A DNA stretch of 38,342 nt from Candidatus Solibacter sp. (GCA_013822245.1 PNKE01000018.1:1-38342); one strand, 5' to 3'. Numbered from the stretch's first letter, positions 8,271 to 15,901 are shown. Notes: a model not told the origin generated them from the letters alone. Program-made: numbers and translations.

Positions 8271-8303
8271 CAAAAGCCGGTCTTCCGAATAGAAAACCGG
8301 CTT
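8271..8303 (-). terminator. Hairpin between the two small cytochrome genes
   Basis: A perfect 8-bp inverted repeat, aagccggt at 8274-8281 and accggctt at 8296-8303, with a 14-base loop. On the minus strand the stem ends in TTTTG. It lies 22 bases after the stop of the upstream small cytochrome gene, so it could end or attenuate that transcript before the second copy. Confidence 0.5.
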
Positions 8304-8324
8304 CCGCGGACACATTCGACAGGA

Positions 8325-8537
8325 CTACTTCGCCTCGGGCGCACCTTCCAGGGTCTTCTTCTCTTTGTAGTGCTTGCCGACGTCGTTGAGTTTCTTCATG
8401 TCGCCCTTGGGGTGGCAGGTGATGCAGGGCTTCTTTTCCTTCTTCCCCATCTCCTTGGTGGCAAACGACGGCGAGCCCGTGACGAGAATCAGGCCGAGCA
8501 ACGCGGCCGCGGGCAACAACAAACGGAAAAATTTCAT
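8325..8537 (-). CDS. Very small exported one-haem c-type protein, copy 1
   Basis: 70 residues; GGGAGG lies four bases before the ATG. A signal peptide (MKFFRLLLPA...SPSFA, to about 26) is followed by a mature chain of about 44 residues. The single haem motif is CITCH at 38-42. The mature part matches its neighbour at 7988-8203: both begin TKEMGKKEKKPC and both end with YKEKKTLEGAP or HYKEKKTLEGAP, so the two arose by tandem duplication. C-type cytochromes are normally 80 residues or more; at this size the haem must be largely exposed unless the protein oligomerises or binds a partner. Cytochrome c maturation in the periplasm is expected from signal peptide plus CxxCH. Confidence 0.87.
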   Translation of the reverse strand: MKFFRLLLPAAALLGLILVTGSPSFATKEMGKKEKKPCITCHPKGDMKKLNDVGKHYKEKKTLEGAPEAK

Positions 8538-8552
8538 CTGACCTCCCAGAAT

Positions 8553-8586
8553 GGCCGCTCACTCACTGCGGCCGCCTATCATTCTA
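8553..8586 (-). promoter_or_regulatory. Candidate -10 and leader hairpin of the small cytochrome gene
   Basis: On the minus strand TAGAAT (8586-8581) matches five of six -10 bases; no good -35 is visible. It is followed by a perfect GGCCGC/GCGGCC inverted repeat (8553-8558 and 8568-8573, 9-base loop) that would sit near the 5' end of the transcript, just before the GGGAGG ribosome site. Confidence 0.35.
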
Positions 8587-8654
8587 ACATCATCCAGATA
8601 GACTCCGGACAAGCCTATCCGGTTACGCGTGAATCAACCGGCCCCCCCGCCAAG

Positions 8655-9524
8655 CTACCGCGACAGCCGCCTCAGGGCCTCGTGAACCACCCGTCCCACG
8701 ATCTCCAGGCTCTTCGGCGACAGCTTGTCCATGGTGTCCTCCTTGGTATGCCACCAGGAGTGGTCCGGGCCATACTCGAAGTCGATCAGGTTCAGCGCCC
8801 GCACGCCGTTGCGGAGAAACGGCAGGTGATCGTCCTCGATCGCGTAGGCCACTGACAGGAAATGCTCCCCGTAGCCCAATTCGGCGGCGATCTGCCACAC
8901 CAGCCGCCGCAGCGGCTCGGAGGAATACGCCTCCTGAACGATCCTCAGGTCGCGGTCGCCGATCATGTCCACATTAATCAACGCCTTCAGCCGGGCCAGT
9001 GTCCCGTCCGCGCGCCATTTGGCGGCCAGGTGGCGGCTGCCATAGAGAGAATCGGTGTCCGACCATTCGCCAAACGCCTCTTCGCCGTCGAAAAAGACAA
9101 GATAGATGTCGTCTTTGAAGCTCTCGTCCTTCAACGCCCGCGCCAGTTCCAGCAGCAGCCCGGTGGACGAGCCCGCGTCATTGGCTCCGACAAACCGGAA
9201 CGGGAAACGCTTGGTATCGTAGTGCCCGCTGACAGCCAGGGCGCCTGACCCGCTGCCCTTTTTCAATCCGATGATGTTCTTCATCGGTACCCGCCCGGCG
9301 GGGGTCTGGGCCGTGAAAGGGTCCTCGATCGCCTGCCAGCCAGACTCCTTCAGCTTCTGGATGATGAACGATTGGAGTTTGCGGCTGGCGGCCGAACCGG
9401 GCGGGCGCGGACCGAATTCGACCACCTGGCGGGTTAGTTCAAGCGCCGATGCGCCGGAGACCTGGCCGGCCTGGGCGGCGGCGGCGAGTATGAGTGCTAG
9501 GACTAGAGCTTTTCGGCCGTGCAT
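8655..9524 (-). CDS. Glutaminyl-peptide cyclotransferase (M28 fold), exported
   Basis: 289 residues with a signal peptide (about 1-19). The body has the single-zinc M28 fold of animal-type glutaminyl cyclases: HYDTK (101-105), NDAGSS (115-120), FFDGEEAF (144-151), WSDTDSLYGSRHLAAK (154-169), NVDMIGD (184-190), IEDDHLPFLR (229-238) and WWHTKED (257-263). The WSxxDSLYGSRHLA and EDDHxPFL stretches are specific to glutaminyl cyclases rather than general M28 aminopeptidases. The reaction is cyclisation of N-terminal Gln or Glu to pyroglutamate on secreted proteins, in the periplasm. The ATG overlaps the 3' end of the methyltransferase gene by 22 bases, so it is probably the last gene of the 12.2-8.7 kb operon. 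The remaining uncertainty is cyclase versus aminopeptidase activity. Confidence 0.85.
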   Translation of the reverse strand: MHGRKALVLALILAAAAQAGQVSGASALELTRQVVEFGPRPPGSAASRKLQSFIIQKLKESGWQAIEDPFTAQTPAGRVPMKNIIGLKKGSGSGALAVSGHYDTKRFPFRFVGANDAGSSTGLLLELARALKDESFKDDIYLVFFDGEEAFGEWSDTDSLYGSRHLAAKWRADGTLARLKALINVDMIGDRDLRIVQEAYSSEPLRRLVWQIAAELGYGEHFLSVAYAIEDDHLPFLRNGVRALNLIDFEYGPDHSWWHTKEDTMDKLSPKSLEIVGRVVHEALRRLSR

Positions 9525-10189
9525 GAGTATCCCAATGTGTTATCCCGGTTGCCGTCCCAGCCATCCAGCCACGGCAGCACCAGCGCCGCCGGCGCGAAGG
9601 CAAGCAGGGCCAGTGGCTTCAGCCATGCCGGCGCCAGGGTGACGGCGGCCAGCAGCCTCCGGGAAAGCAGACGGAACAGCCCGCCCGCCGGTTCCAGCGC
9701 CACAACGCGGAAGCCCGTCTTCCCGAGCAGGTACTCCAGCCCGTGGCGCGTGTAGCGGAAATAGTCATGGGGCGCCTGATGCACCTCCCACTGGTGCGGC
9801 GCAACGATCAGAATTACCGCCCCTGGGCGCAGGACCCGCCCGATTTCGGCCAGCACGGCGGCGGGTTCCTTCAAGTGCTCGATAGTGACGATCATCAGCG
9901 CGGCGTCGAAGCTGGCATCCGGAAACGGCAGATGTTCAAGGTCGGCGATCGAATCCAGACGGCGGTAGTTCCAGGCCGCATCCCCGATGGCCAGATCCAC
10001 TCCGACATACTGCTGGCGCGCGAACGCCTCGGCGTGGCGGGATTCGCCGGCGCCGGCGTCGAGAACCCTCGCCCCGCCTGCCAGCCCGGCCGCAAACCGC
10101 GCAACCTCATCCTCGATCATCGATTCGAAATGGTACACATGCCGGACCAGCCATACCGGCAGCACCCTCCTGGCCCGTTCGTACGTCAC
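9503..10189 (-). CDS. Class I SAM-dependent methyltransferase
   Basis: 228 residues, GTG start at 10189 in a GTGA overlap with the stop of the preceding gene. Motif I is VLDAGAGESR (about 42-51), an acidic residue ending beta 2 is in YVGVDLAIGD, and motif IV/post motifs are FDAALMIVTIEHL and VLRPGAVILIVAPH. Residues HDYFRYTRHGLEYLL are typical of Methyltransf_11-type enzymes found in glycan and lipid clusters. The C-terminus has a hydrophobic stretch (about 185-210), suggesting membrane association. The substrate is unknown; the surrounding glycosyltransferase and methyltransferase genes suggest sugar O-methylation or a lipid carrier. Confidence 0.83.
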   Translation of the reverse strand: MTYERARRVLPVWLVRHVYHFESMIEDEVARFAAGLAGGARVLDAGAGESRHAEAFARQQYVGVDLAIGDAAWNYRRLDSIADLEHLPFPDASFDAALMIVTIEHLKEPAAVLAEIGRVLRPGAVILIVAPHQWEVHQAPHDYFRYTRHGLEYLLGKTGFRVVALEPAGGLFRLLSRRLLAAVTLAPAWLKPLALLAFAPAALVLPWLDGWDGNRDNTLGYSCTAEKL

Positions 10190-11172
10190 CGCGGCGGGGC
10201 GTCCTTGACGCGAGCCTGGATCATCACCGTCGAGCCGGCGTGCGCCAGCGCTTCCAAAAGCGTGAAGGGAAACGAGATGAGGACCAGCAGAAAGTATATG
10301 GCGTCCTTGAACAGCTTCCGCCGCGGGGTCTCCTGCACGCCTCGTATGCGCCGGGACATCGGGTCCAGCGATGATGCCATCGATGTCGCCATGCCGGCCG
10401 GATTGTCGCGCAGCGAGAAATGTTTCACCCGCTCCAATTCGAAGCCGCAGTGTTCAAGCAGGTTCTTCAGGTCGCCCTCCTTGAAATTGATCAGGTGGCG
10501 CGGGATATCCAGGCCGTTCCAGTTCTCTCCGAACAACAGAAACTGCCAGCAGCCGGCGTTGGGCACCTGCACCACCAGCCGCCCGCCGGGAGCAAGCAGC
10601 TCGCGGGCCGCCTCGATATAGGCGATCGGATCGTACAGGTGTTCCAGGACGTGGAACATCGTCACAACGCTGAACGAACCCCTGGCGAAAGGAGCCCGGG
10701 TCAGCGCGCCGCACACCGCCGGCACCCCGCGCGAGCCCCATGCCACCGCCGCCGCGTCCACCGAATAGTCCAGCCCGGCCAGCCGCGCTTCGGGCAAACC
10801 CAACTCCCGCAGCAGCAGCCCGCCGCCGCAGCCGACGTCCAGAATTCTGCCTTCGTTTCCAGCGTCCTCAAGCGCACGCAGGACGAAACGGACATGGTCG
10901 CGCAGAACCAGCTTGCGCCAGCCATCGGCCAGCCGGTCGGCGGTATCGGCGCCCGGATCGAACCAGTAGTTCTCCGGATAGTAGGACTGCAACTGCGCGG
11001 GCGTCGGACGAGGAAACAGCCGGATCAGCCGGCACTCGGCGCATTCGACCACCAGAAACGAATCAACCGTGGTCGCATACAGCTTGTCCGTCCCATGACA
11101 AAGCGTCTTCACCCGCGTACAGCCGCACGCCGGGCATTCGTTTTCCCGGGAAACCGATGCGGCTTCCCTCAG
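10186..11172 (-). CDS. SAM methyltransferase with N-terminal zinc ribbon
   Basis: About 328 residues. An N-terminal zinc-ribbon motif (CPACGC and, 30 residues on, CAEC) precedes a class I methyltransferase domain: ILDVGCGGG is motif I, FSVVTMFHVLEHL carries motif IV, and a Methyltransf_23-like tail has RHLINF. Two hydrophobic segments lie near the C-terminus. This architecture is common in polysaccharide clusters. No ATG, GTG or TTG lies in frame between the glycosyltransferase stop and the zinc ribbon. The best candidate is CTG at 11172, which overlaps the upstream TGA as CTGA; AAGGGG lies about 14 bases before it. A longer frame reaching back to 11469 is read inside the glycosyltransferase gene and is unlikely. 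The 3' end overlaps the next gene as GTGA. Confidence 0.78.
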   Translation of the reverse strand: MREAASVSRENECPACGCTRVKTLCHGTDKLYATTVDSFLVVECAECRLIRLFPRPTPAQLQSYYPENYWFDPGADTADRLADGWRKLVLRDHVRFVLRALEDAGNEGRILDVGCGGGLLLRELGLPEARLAGLDYSVDAAAVAWGSRGVPAVCGALTRAPFARGSFSVVTMFHVLEHLYDPIAYIEAARELLAPGGRLVVQVPNAGCWQFLLFGENWNGLDIPRHLINFKEGDLKNLLEHCGFELERVKHFSLRDNPAGMATSMASSLDPMSRRIRGVQETPRRKLFKDAIYFLLVLISFPFTLLEALAHAGSTVMIQARVKDAPPR

Positions 11173-12242
11173 GACCGGGGGGCGTTCCCCTTCACGGCGC
11201 TTTCGCTCAGGGTCTTCAGGCTGATCGTGTGGCTCCTCAGCAACTGCTCCACCTGGCTCGAAGAGAGACGCCTGAGGCTCTTCAACCCGCGGCGCTTGGC
11301 GATGGTCCGCGGCATCATCAGGATCGCCTCCAGGTCTCCCGCCAGCAGCGCCAGAAGCGCTTTGAACTTCGCCGTCCAGCCTGGGAAGCGGCCGATCTCC
11401 CCCTTGCCGCGCACGGCGGCTCTTGCGCCTGCCGCCAGTCTGGCCAGGTAATGAAGACCGTTTTGCCACAGGAGGGTTCCAGGAAATAGTTTAGCGGCAA
11501 GCAGCACCCTGTTGCGTTCAATCAGCCGCACCCTGCGAAATGAAAACAGCCCGAGCGTCGTCCCGCGATGGTGCCGGACCACCGCCTTGGGCATGTAAAT
11601 ACACCGCCAGCCGGCGATCCTGGCTCGCAGTCCAAGCTCGGCGTCGTCGCCATAGGCGAACAAATCCTCGTCAAATCCGCCGATCTCTTCCAGCATCGCC
11701 TTGCGGTACATGCAGGCCGCGCCGTCGGGCCAGAGCACTTCCTCCTCGGCGTCGTACTGGCCCTGGTCGATCTCGCCCGAACCCCGGCCCCGATTCTGCC
11801 CGTCCAGCCAGATCAGGTGGCCCGCCTTGTCGATCTGGCTCGGATCCTCCCAGACCAGGATCTTCGACGCCGCCATGCCCACGTCCTCTCCACGGCTGAA
11901 TGCCGGCAGCAACTGCTCCAGCCAGCCCGGCTCGGCTTCGGCATCGTTGTTCAGCAATGCGACAAACTCGCCTCGCGCCGCCGCGATCCCCTGATTGTTG
12001 GCGGTACAGAAGCCCAGGTTCTCGGTGTTGCGGATCAGGTGGACGGGAAACGGCGCCGATTGAGCGTAGCGCTCCACCCATTCGGGCGAACCGTCCGTGC
12101 TCGCGTTGTCGACCACAACCAGTTCGAAACTGACGCCCCTTTGCGCTTCCAGCGAGTGCAGACAGGCCTCCAGAAGCGCCTTGCGATTGAGGTTGGCCAC
12201 GGCGACAGTGACAAGCGGGGACGGCAAGTCCTTTTGAATCAA
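11169..12242 (-). CDS. Family 2 glycosyltransferase (rhamnosyltransferase-like)
   Basis: About 357 residues from TTG at 12242. GT-A fold motifs are VTVAVANLNR, LVVVDNASTDGSPEWV, LIRNTENLGFCTANNQGI, EFVALLNNDAE (the DxD-like metal site) and GGFDEDLFAYGDDAELGLRA, typical of WbbL/rhamnosyltransferase-like GT2 enzymes. A hydrophobic/basic C-terminal part follows. The start is uncertain: no ATG exists in the credible part, and TTG at 12242 or 12227 are the options; a frame reaching 12764 is read antisense to the rodZ-like gene and is rejected. It is the first gene of a set of four with overlapping ends (methyltransferase, methyltransferase, glutaminyl cyclase) and is divergent from the rodZ-like gene. 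Confidence 0.82.
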   Translation of the reverse strand: MIQKDLPSPLVTVAVANLNRKALLEACLHSLEAQRGVSFELVVVDNASTDGSPEWVERYAQSAPFPVHLIRNTENLGFCTANNQGIAAARGEFVALLNNDAEAEPGWLEQLLPAFSRGEDVGMAASKILVWEDPSQIDKAGHLIWLDGQNRGRGSGEIDQGQYDAEEEVLWPDGAACMYRKAMLEEIGGFDEDLFAYGDDAELGLRARIAGWRCIYMPKAVVRHHRGTTLGLFSFRRVRLIERNRVLLAAKLFPGTLLWQNGLHYLARLAAGARAAVRGKGEIGRFPGWTAKFKALLALLAGDLEAILMMPRTIAKRRGLKSLRRLSSSQVEQLLRSHTISLKTLSESAVKGNAPRS

Positions 12243-12243
12243 G

Positions 12244-12256
12244 TGGTATGATACCA
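12244..12256. promoter_or_regulatory. Symmetric bidirectional -10 element
   Basis: The perfect palindrome TGGTATGATACCA contains TATGAT on the plus strand (towards the rodZ-like gene) and TATCAT on the minus strand (towards the glycosyltransferase gene), each five of six -10 bases. On the minus strand TTGCCG lies 17 bases upstream as a possible -35. It could also be an operator; the two readings are not exclusive. Confidence 0.5.
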
Positions 12257-12278
12257 GTTCGAGGATGTCACGGCAAAA

Positions 12279-13220
12279 ATGACAACGCTCGGCCAGCGCC
12301 TGAGGGCCGAACGTGAAAAACGCGGCCTCACAATAGACAAGCTCGCGGCCGAAACCCGCATCCATGCGCGCCACTTCGAGGCCATCGAAGAGGACCGCAC
12401 GGCGGATCTGCCAAGCGGCTTTTTCTACCGCAGTTTCGTGCGCCAGTACGCGCGCCTGCTCGACCTGCCAGAGTCCGATTACATGCCCTCCATCCAGCGC
12501 TCGCTCGACGACGAAGCCCGCGACATGGACGGGCGCGAGACGGCGCTGCCGCAACGTAACATCGATCTGCCGCCGATGCCGACCGGCCGCTTCAATCCGG
12601 GCCTTGAGGCAAGGCGTTGGCTCGTCCGGCTGGCGGCGCTGGTCATGGTGATCGCCGGCTCGTCGGGGCTTTACTATCTCTATCAGCAATGGCGCGCCGC
12701 GCCTCCGGCAACTACGGCCGGCCAGGCCGGAGCGGTGATCTCGGATCCGCGCAGCGAGATCCAACAGCCCGCTAAGCCCGTTTCAGAGCCGCCCGCCCAG
12801 ACTACGCCTGCTTCGCCGGCTCCGGAACAGACGGCGGCTGAGCCCACGCCCGCGGCCCCGCCACAGCCGTCGCCGGATGCCGCCGCCAACGCAGCACTGC
12901 GCCTGACGCTTGTCGCCTCCGCCGACACCTGGCTCCAATTGACCACCGACGGCAGAATCCTGTTTTCCGACGTGCTCCGGGCCGGCCAGGCCCGCACCTT
13001 TTCGGGCAACAACTTCATGCGGCTCAGGCTCGGCAACGCCGGTGGCGTTTCGATGGAGTTCAACGGCGCCGCCGTCCCTCCCGCCGGGCCGATCGGCCAG
13101 GTCAGGACCGTGGAGTTCACCGCCGAGGGCGCGCGCGTCATCACCCCGCCGGCCGTAAAACCGGAGATTACCCCGCTGGCGGTTCCGCGCCCGGAAGGGC
13201 AGGGACTGAAGCTGGACTGA
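12279..13220 (+). CDS. rodZ: RodZ-like cytoskeleton/HTH membrane protein
   Basis: 313 residues. An N-terminal HTH_25 domain (about 3-68: LGQRLRAEREKRGLTIDKLA, then FFYRSFVRQYARLLDL) is followed by a basic linker, one membrane helix at about 113-136, a Pro/Ala-rich periplasmic spacer and a DUF4115-like beta domain (about 207-285, with ASADTWLQLTTDGRILFSDVL). This is the RodZ architecture; RodZ links MreB to the elongasome. Relatives of this layout often sit beside pgsA, and pgsA is the next gene here, although convergent. The gene symbol is given by architecture; some such proteins act as transcription regulators instead. Confidence 0.8.
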   Translation: MTTLGQRLRAEREKRGLTIDKLAAETRIHARHFEAIEEDRTADLPSGFFYRSFVRQYARLLDLPESDYMPSIQRSLDDEARDMDGRETALPQRNIDLPPMPTGRFNPGLEARRWLVRLAALVMVIAGSSGLYYLYQQWRAAPPATTAGQAGAVISDPRSEIQQPAKPVSEPPAQTTPASPAPEQTAAEPTPAAPPQPSPDAAANAALRLTLVASADTWLQLTTDGRILFSDVLRAGQARTFSGNNFMRLRLGNAGGVSMEFNGAAVPPAGPIGQVRTVEFTAEGARVITPPAVKPEITPLAVPRPEGQGLKLD

Positions 13221-13241
13221 CCCGTCGCGGCGCGGTGAGTC

Positions 13242-13910
13242 TCAGGTTCGGCGGACGCGGCGCTGCTGGCGGGACGTCATGGCGGCGCGCATGGCGGCTT
13301 TCTGGCGCTCCTTTTCCATTTGAAAGAGTTCGCCGCGGCGGCGCGTCTTGATGCTCTCGTCCACTTTCCGCCAGAATCTCAGGAAGTACTGCAGCGCCGA
13401 GGCCACGGCGAACAGCATCGTCCCCCAAAGCGCGAAGTGCGCCCAGCCGGCCAGCACCGGGAAGTCCACCGCCAGCAGGATCAGCGATATGGCGATCACC
13501 TGCGTCACCATCTTCGTCTTGCCTAATTCGCTGGCCTTGATCGTATAACCTTCACTGGCGGCGATCGACCGCAGGCCCGAAACCGCGAACTCCCGTCCGA
13601 TGATCAGAATCGCCATCCAGCCTGGAACCCGCTGCATCTGCACCAGCGAAATGAGGGCGGCCGAAACGAGCAACTTATCGGCGATCGGATCCAGCAGCAT
13701 CCCAACGGTGGTCACCTGGTTCCAGCGCCGGGCCAGGTATCCGTCCAGAAGATCCGTGAATGCCGCGCACAGGAAAATCCCCAGCGCCAGCATCTCGTTC
13801 GACAACCCGGCGAACGTAAACAGGGGTCCGGTATCGCCCTGGACGACGGCGGCGACCAGGATCGGCACGAAGAAGATACGCAGCAGCGTAAGTGCGTTCG
13901 GGATGTTCAC
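13242..13910 (-). CDS. pgsA: CDP-diacylglycerol--glycerol-3-phosphate 3-phosphatidyltransferase
   Basis: 222 residues, GTG start. The CDP-alcohol phosphatidyltransferase motif D(x)2DG(x)2AR(x)8G(x)3D(x)3D is complete: it starts DLLDGYLARRW and ends GMLLDPIADK. About five or six membrane helices are visible, starting with NIPNALTLLRIFFVPILVA, the usual PgsA N-terminus. It commits CDP-diacylglycerol to phosphatidylglycerol synthesis at the inner membrane. The C-terminus is about 35 residues longer than usual and strongly basic (QKAAMRAAMTSRQQRRVRRT), presumably cytoplasmic. It converges on the rodZ-like gene with a 21-base gap and follows hflX after 143 bases. Confidence 0.93.
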   Translation of the reverse strand: MNIPNALTLLRIFFVPILVAAVVQGDTGPLFTFAGLSNEMLALGIFLCAAFTDLLDGYLARRWNQVTTVGMLLDPIADKLLVSAALISLVQMQRVPGWMAILIIGREFAVSGLRSIAASEGYTIKASELGKTKMVTQVIAISLILLAVDFPVLAGWAHFALWGTMLFAVASALQYFLRFWRKVDESIKTRRRGELFQMEKERQKAAMRAAMTSRQQRRVRRT

Positions 13911-14014
13911 TGATCTTCTGTCAAGTCTAGCAGGGCAAAAGGCGAGTGGAAGTCCGGTTCAGTCCGGTGTCAGGAGACCCCGCGCAAAGCCGCAGGCACC
14001 ACCGGAATGTGGGG

Positions 14015-14096
14015 CAGTGGAAAACACCTGCTCCTATCTGATTGAAAATAAAACTAACTCACAGAATCCTCGGAGTTTTCCACTGGGTTATCCACA
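14015..14096. other. Cluster of three DnaA-box-like sites with AT-rich spacer
   Basis: TTATCCACA (14088-14096) is a perfect DnaA box; TTTTCCACT occurs at 14076-14084 and, inverted, at 14016-14024. The last two lie within an 11-bp perfect inverted repeat (cagtggaaaac 14015-14025, gttttccactg 14075-14085). Between them lies an A/T-rich stretch around 14040-14068. The right-hand sites are within the last codons of hflX. Function is unproven; a hairpin with a 49-base loop is another reading. Confidence 0.35.
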
Positions 14097-15403
14097 GGCC
14101 TCCCGCATCCCTCGAGGTACGCCGAAAGGCGGCGGCGAATGGATGCGGGCATGTCGGCGACAATCCGGCAGCCCTGTTCGGTAAACTCGCGCTCGACAAT
14201 GACTGCTGCGCTATGAATCATGTCGATGAGGCCGGATTCGGCATGGGGAACCAGCAGCGTCACACGGTCCAGCGGATCTTGTTCGAGGCAGGCGTCGATC
14301 TGATCGAGCAGCCCCTCCAGCCCGTCGCCGGTCAGAGCCGAGATCGCCGCCCAACCGGCTCCTCCCGCCTCTCCGGCCAGACGCTGGGCCGTCGATTCGA
14401 GGTCGGCCGGCAGCGTGCAGTCGGCCTTGTTGAGCACGATGATCTGGGCAATCGCCTCGGCGCCGATCTCGGCCAGCACGCTCCGGACATGGGCACAGTG
14501 TTCGGAAGCCGCGGGCGACGACGCATCGACAACATGCAGAAGCAGCGTCGCTTCCCTCACCTCTTCAAGCGTGGCCCGGAAAGCCTTCACCAGCGTCGTG
14601 GGCAGCCGCCGGATGAAGCCCACCGTGTCGCTCAACACGACATGGCGCCGGGATGGGAGCTTCAACTGCCTAACAGTCGGATCGAGCGTGGCGAACATCC
14701 TGGCGTCGGCCAGCACGCCCGCGCTGGTGAGACGGTTGAACAAAGTGGATTTGCCGGCGTTGGTGTAGCCCACCAGCGCAACCGCCGGTAACGGGACCGC
14801 CTGGCGCTGGCGGCGCTGCGTCGAGCGCGAACCGCGGACTGCGTCAAGATCGTGCTCCAACTTCTTGATCCGGCGATGAATGTGGCGGCGATCGGTTTCC
14901 AGTTTCGTTTCGCCAGGACCGCGCGTCCCGATGCCGCCGCCAAGCCGCGACATGGCGATGCCGCGGCCGGTGAGACGCGGCAGCAGATAGTTCAACTGCG
15001 CCAGTTCAACCTGAAGCTGGCCTTCGCGCGTTCTCGCCCGCCGGGCGAAGATGTCGAGGATGAGCTGGGTGCGGTCGACGACGCGGCACTCCAGGGCCTT
15101 TTCGAGGTTGCGCTGCTGTGTGCCGCCCAGGTCGTGGTCGATCAACACCAGGTCCGCCTCAAGCGCGCGGACCATCTCGCAAATCTCCTGAGCCTTGCCT
15201 TGACCGATCAGCGTGGCATGGTCGTAGCTCGACCTTTGCTGGACCACACGGGCCACGATCTCGGCGCCCGCGCTGGCCGCCAGCGCCGCCAGTTCTTCAA
15301 GCGGTTCCTCGGCGCGGTAGACAGAGCCGGACTCTCCACCCGCCCGCCCTGTCAGTTCGACGGCGGCGAGGATTGCGCGTTCGCGCGATTCATGTTGTCG
15401 CAA
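14054..15403 (-). CDS. hflX: GTPase HflX
   Basis: 449 residues from TTG at 15403. The N-terminal HflX domain (about 30-190) contains DHATLIGQGKAQEI and DLVLIDHDLGGTQQRNLEK. A glycine-rich linker, LGGGIGTRGPGETKLETDRR, is diagnostic. The GTPase domain has GYTNAGKST (G1), DTVGFIRRLP (G3) and NKAD (G4). HflX splits or rescues ribosomes under stress. No ATG is in frame near the expected N-terminus; TTG at 15403 lies 10 bases after the hfq stop with GAGGGG 13 bases before it. A longer frame to 15514 is read inside hfq. The hfq-hflX order is the same as in many proteobacteria, although miaA is not present. Confidence 0.92.
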   Translation of the reverse strand: MRQHESRERAILAAVELTGRAGGESGSVYRAEEPLEELAALAASAGAEIVARVVQQRSSYDHATLIGQGKAQEICEMVRALEADLVLIDHDLGGTQQRNLEKALECRVVDRTQLILDIFARRARTREGQLQVELAQLNYLLPRLTGRGIAMSRLGGGIGTRGPGETKLETDRRHIHRRIKKLEHDLDAVRGSRSTQRRQRQAVPLPAVALVGYTNAGKSTLFNRLTSAGVLADARMFATLDPTVRQLKLPSRRHVVLSDTVGFIRRLPTTLVKAFRATLEEVREATLLLHVVDASSPAASEHCAHVRSVLAEIGAEAIAQIIVLNKADCTLPADLESTAQRLAGEAGGAGWAAISALTGDGLEGLLDQIDACLEQDPLDRVTLLVPHAESGLIDMIHSAAVIVEREFTEQGCRIVADMPASIRRRLSAYLEGCGRPVDNPVENSEDSVS

Positions 15404-15413
15404 AGCGAAACTG

Positions 15414-15749
15414 CTACCCCTCAGGATGCTCCGGCTGGCCTGGGGACGGGGCCGCGCCGGCGGCGGCCGTGTGGGCGGCGCCCAGGTTGTTGTGCGCCGG
15501 CCTGGAAACGACAACCGTGGAGATCGCGTGCTTGAAAATAAGTTGCTCCTGGTTGTTGGTTTCCAGAATCACCGAATACTTATCGAAGCTCTTGATCCGG
15601 CCTGAGAGCTTCACCCCGCTCATCAGGTAGATCGTGAGGAAGATCTTCTCCTTGCGTGCAGTGTTCAGGAAAGCTTCCTGAATGTTCTGCGCCGCCTTTT
15701 CAGGGCCGGGCCTGCGCGGACCGGCGGGGGCTCTTCTGAGTTCATCCAT
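15414..15749 (-). CDS. hfq: RNA chaperone Hfq
   Basis: 111 residues; a strong AAGGAGGGG lies eight bases before the ATG. The Sm core spans about 22-82: [20 protein letters not shown] (Sm1 region and the proximal-face Q/N residues) and [10 protein letters not shown] (Sm2; F/Y-KHA is the hallmark). Hfq forms a hexamer that pairs small RNAs with mRNAs. The N-terminus has about 20 extra residues rich in Arg, Pro and Lys, and the C-terminal tail is short and Ala/Pro-rich, unlike the acidic tail of E. coli Hfq. It is followed 10 bases later by hflX, probably one operon. Confidence 0.93.
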   Translation of the reverse strand: MDELRRAPAGPRRPGPEKAAQNIQEAFLNTARKEKIFLTIYLMSGVKLSGRIKSFDKYSVILETNNQEQLIFKHAISTVVVSRPAHNNLGAAHTAAAGAAPSPGQPEHPEG

Positions 15750-15901
15750 TTTTTTGCCCCTCCTTCTAGCGCTTATCTAGGGTCACTCCTCTGGCGCCGT
15801 CCAGTGGAGAAACGGATACAGTTCACCTGATTACACCACGGGGCGCGCTTATTGAAGTTTAGTCCCGCGGCAGCCGTCAGGCAAGCGCGGATCGCGAGCG
15901 C

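Noticed and set aside
11173-11469. N-terminal extension of the zinc-ribbon methyltransferase.
   Set aside because: It is read in another frame within the glycosyltransferase gene and is Arg/Gly/Pro-rich without fold signs.
12243-12764. N-terminal extension of about 170 codons for the glycosyltransferase.
   Set aside because: It is antisense to the rodZ-like gene, unlike any glycosyltransferase, and would cross the shared promoter.
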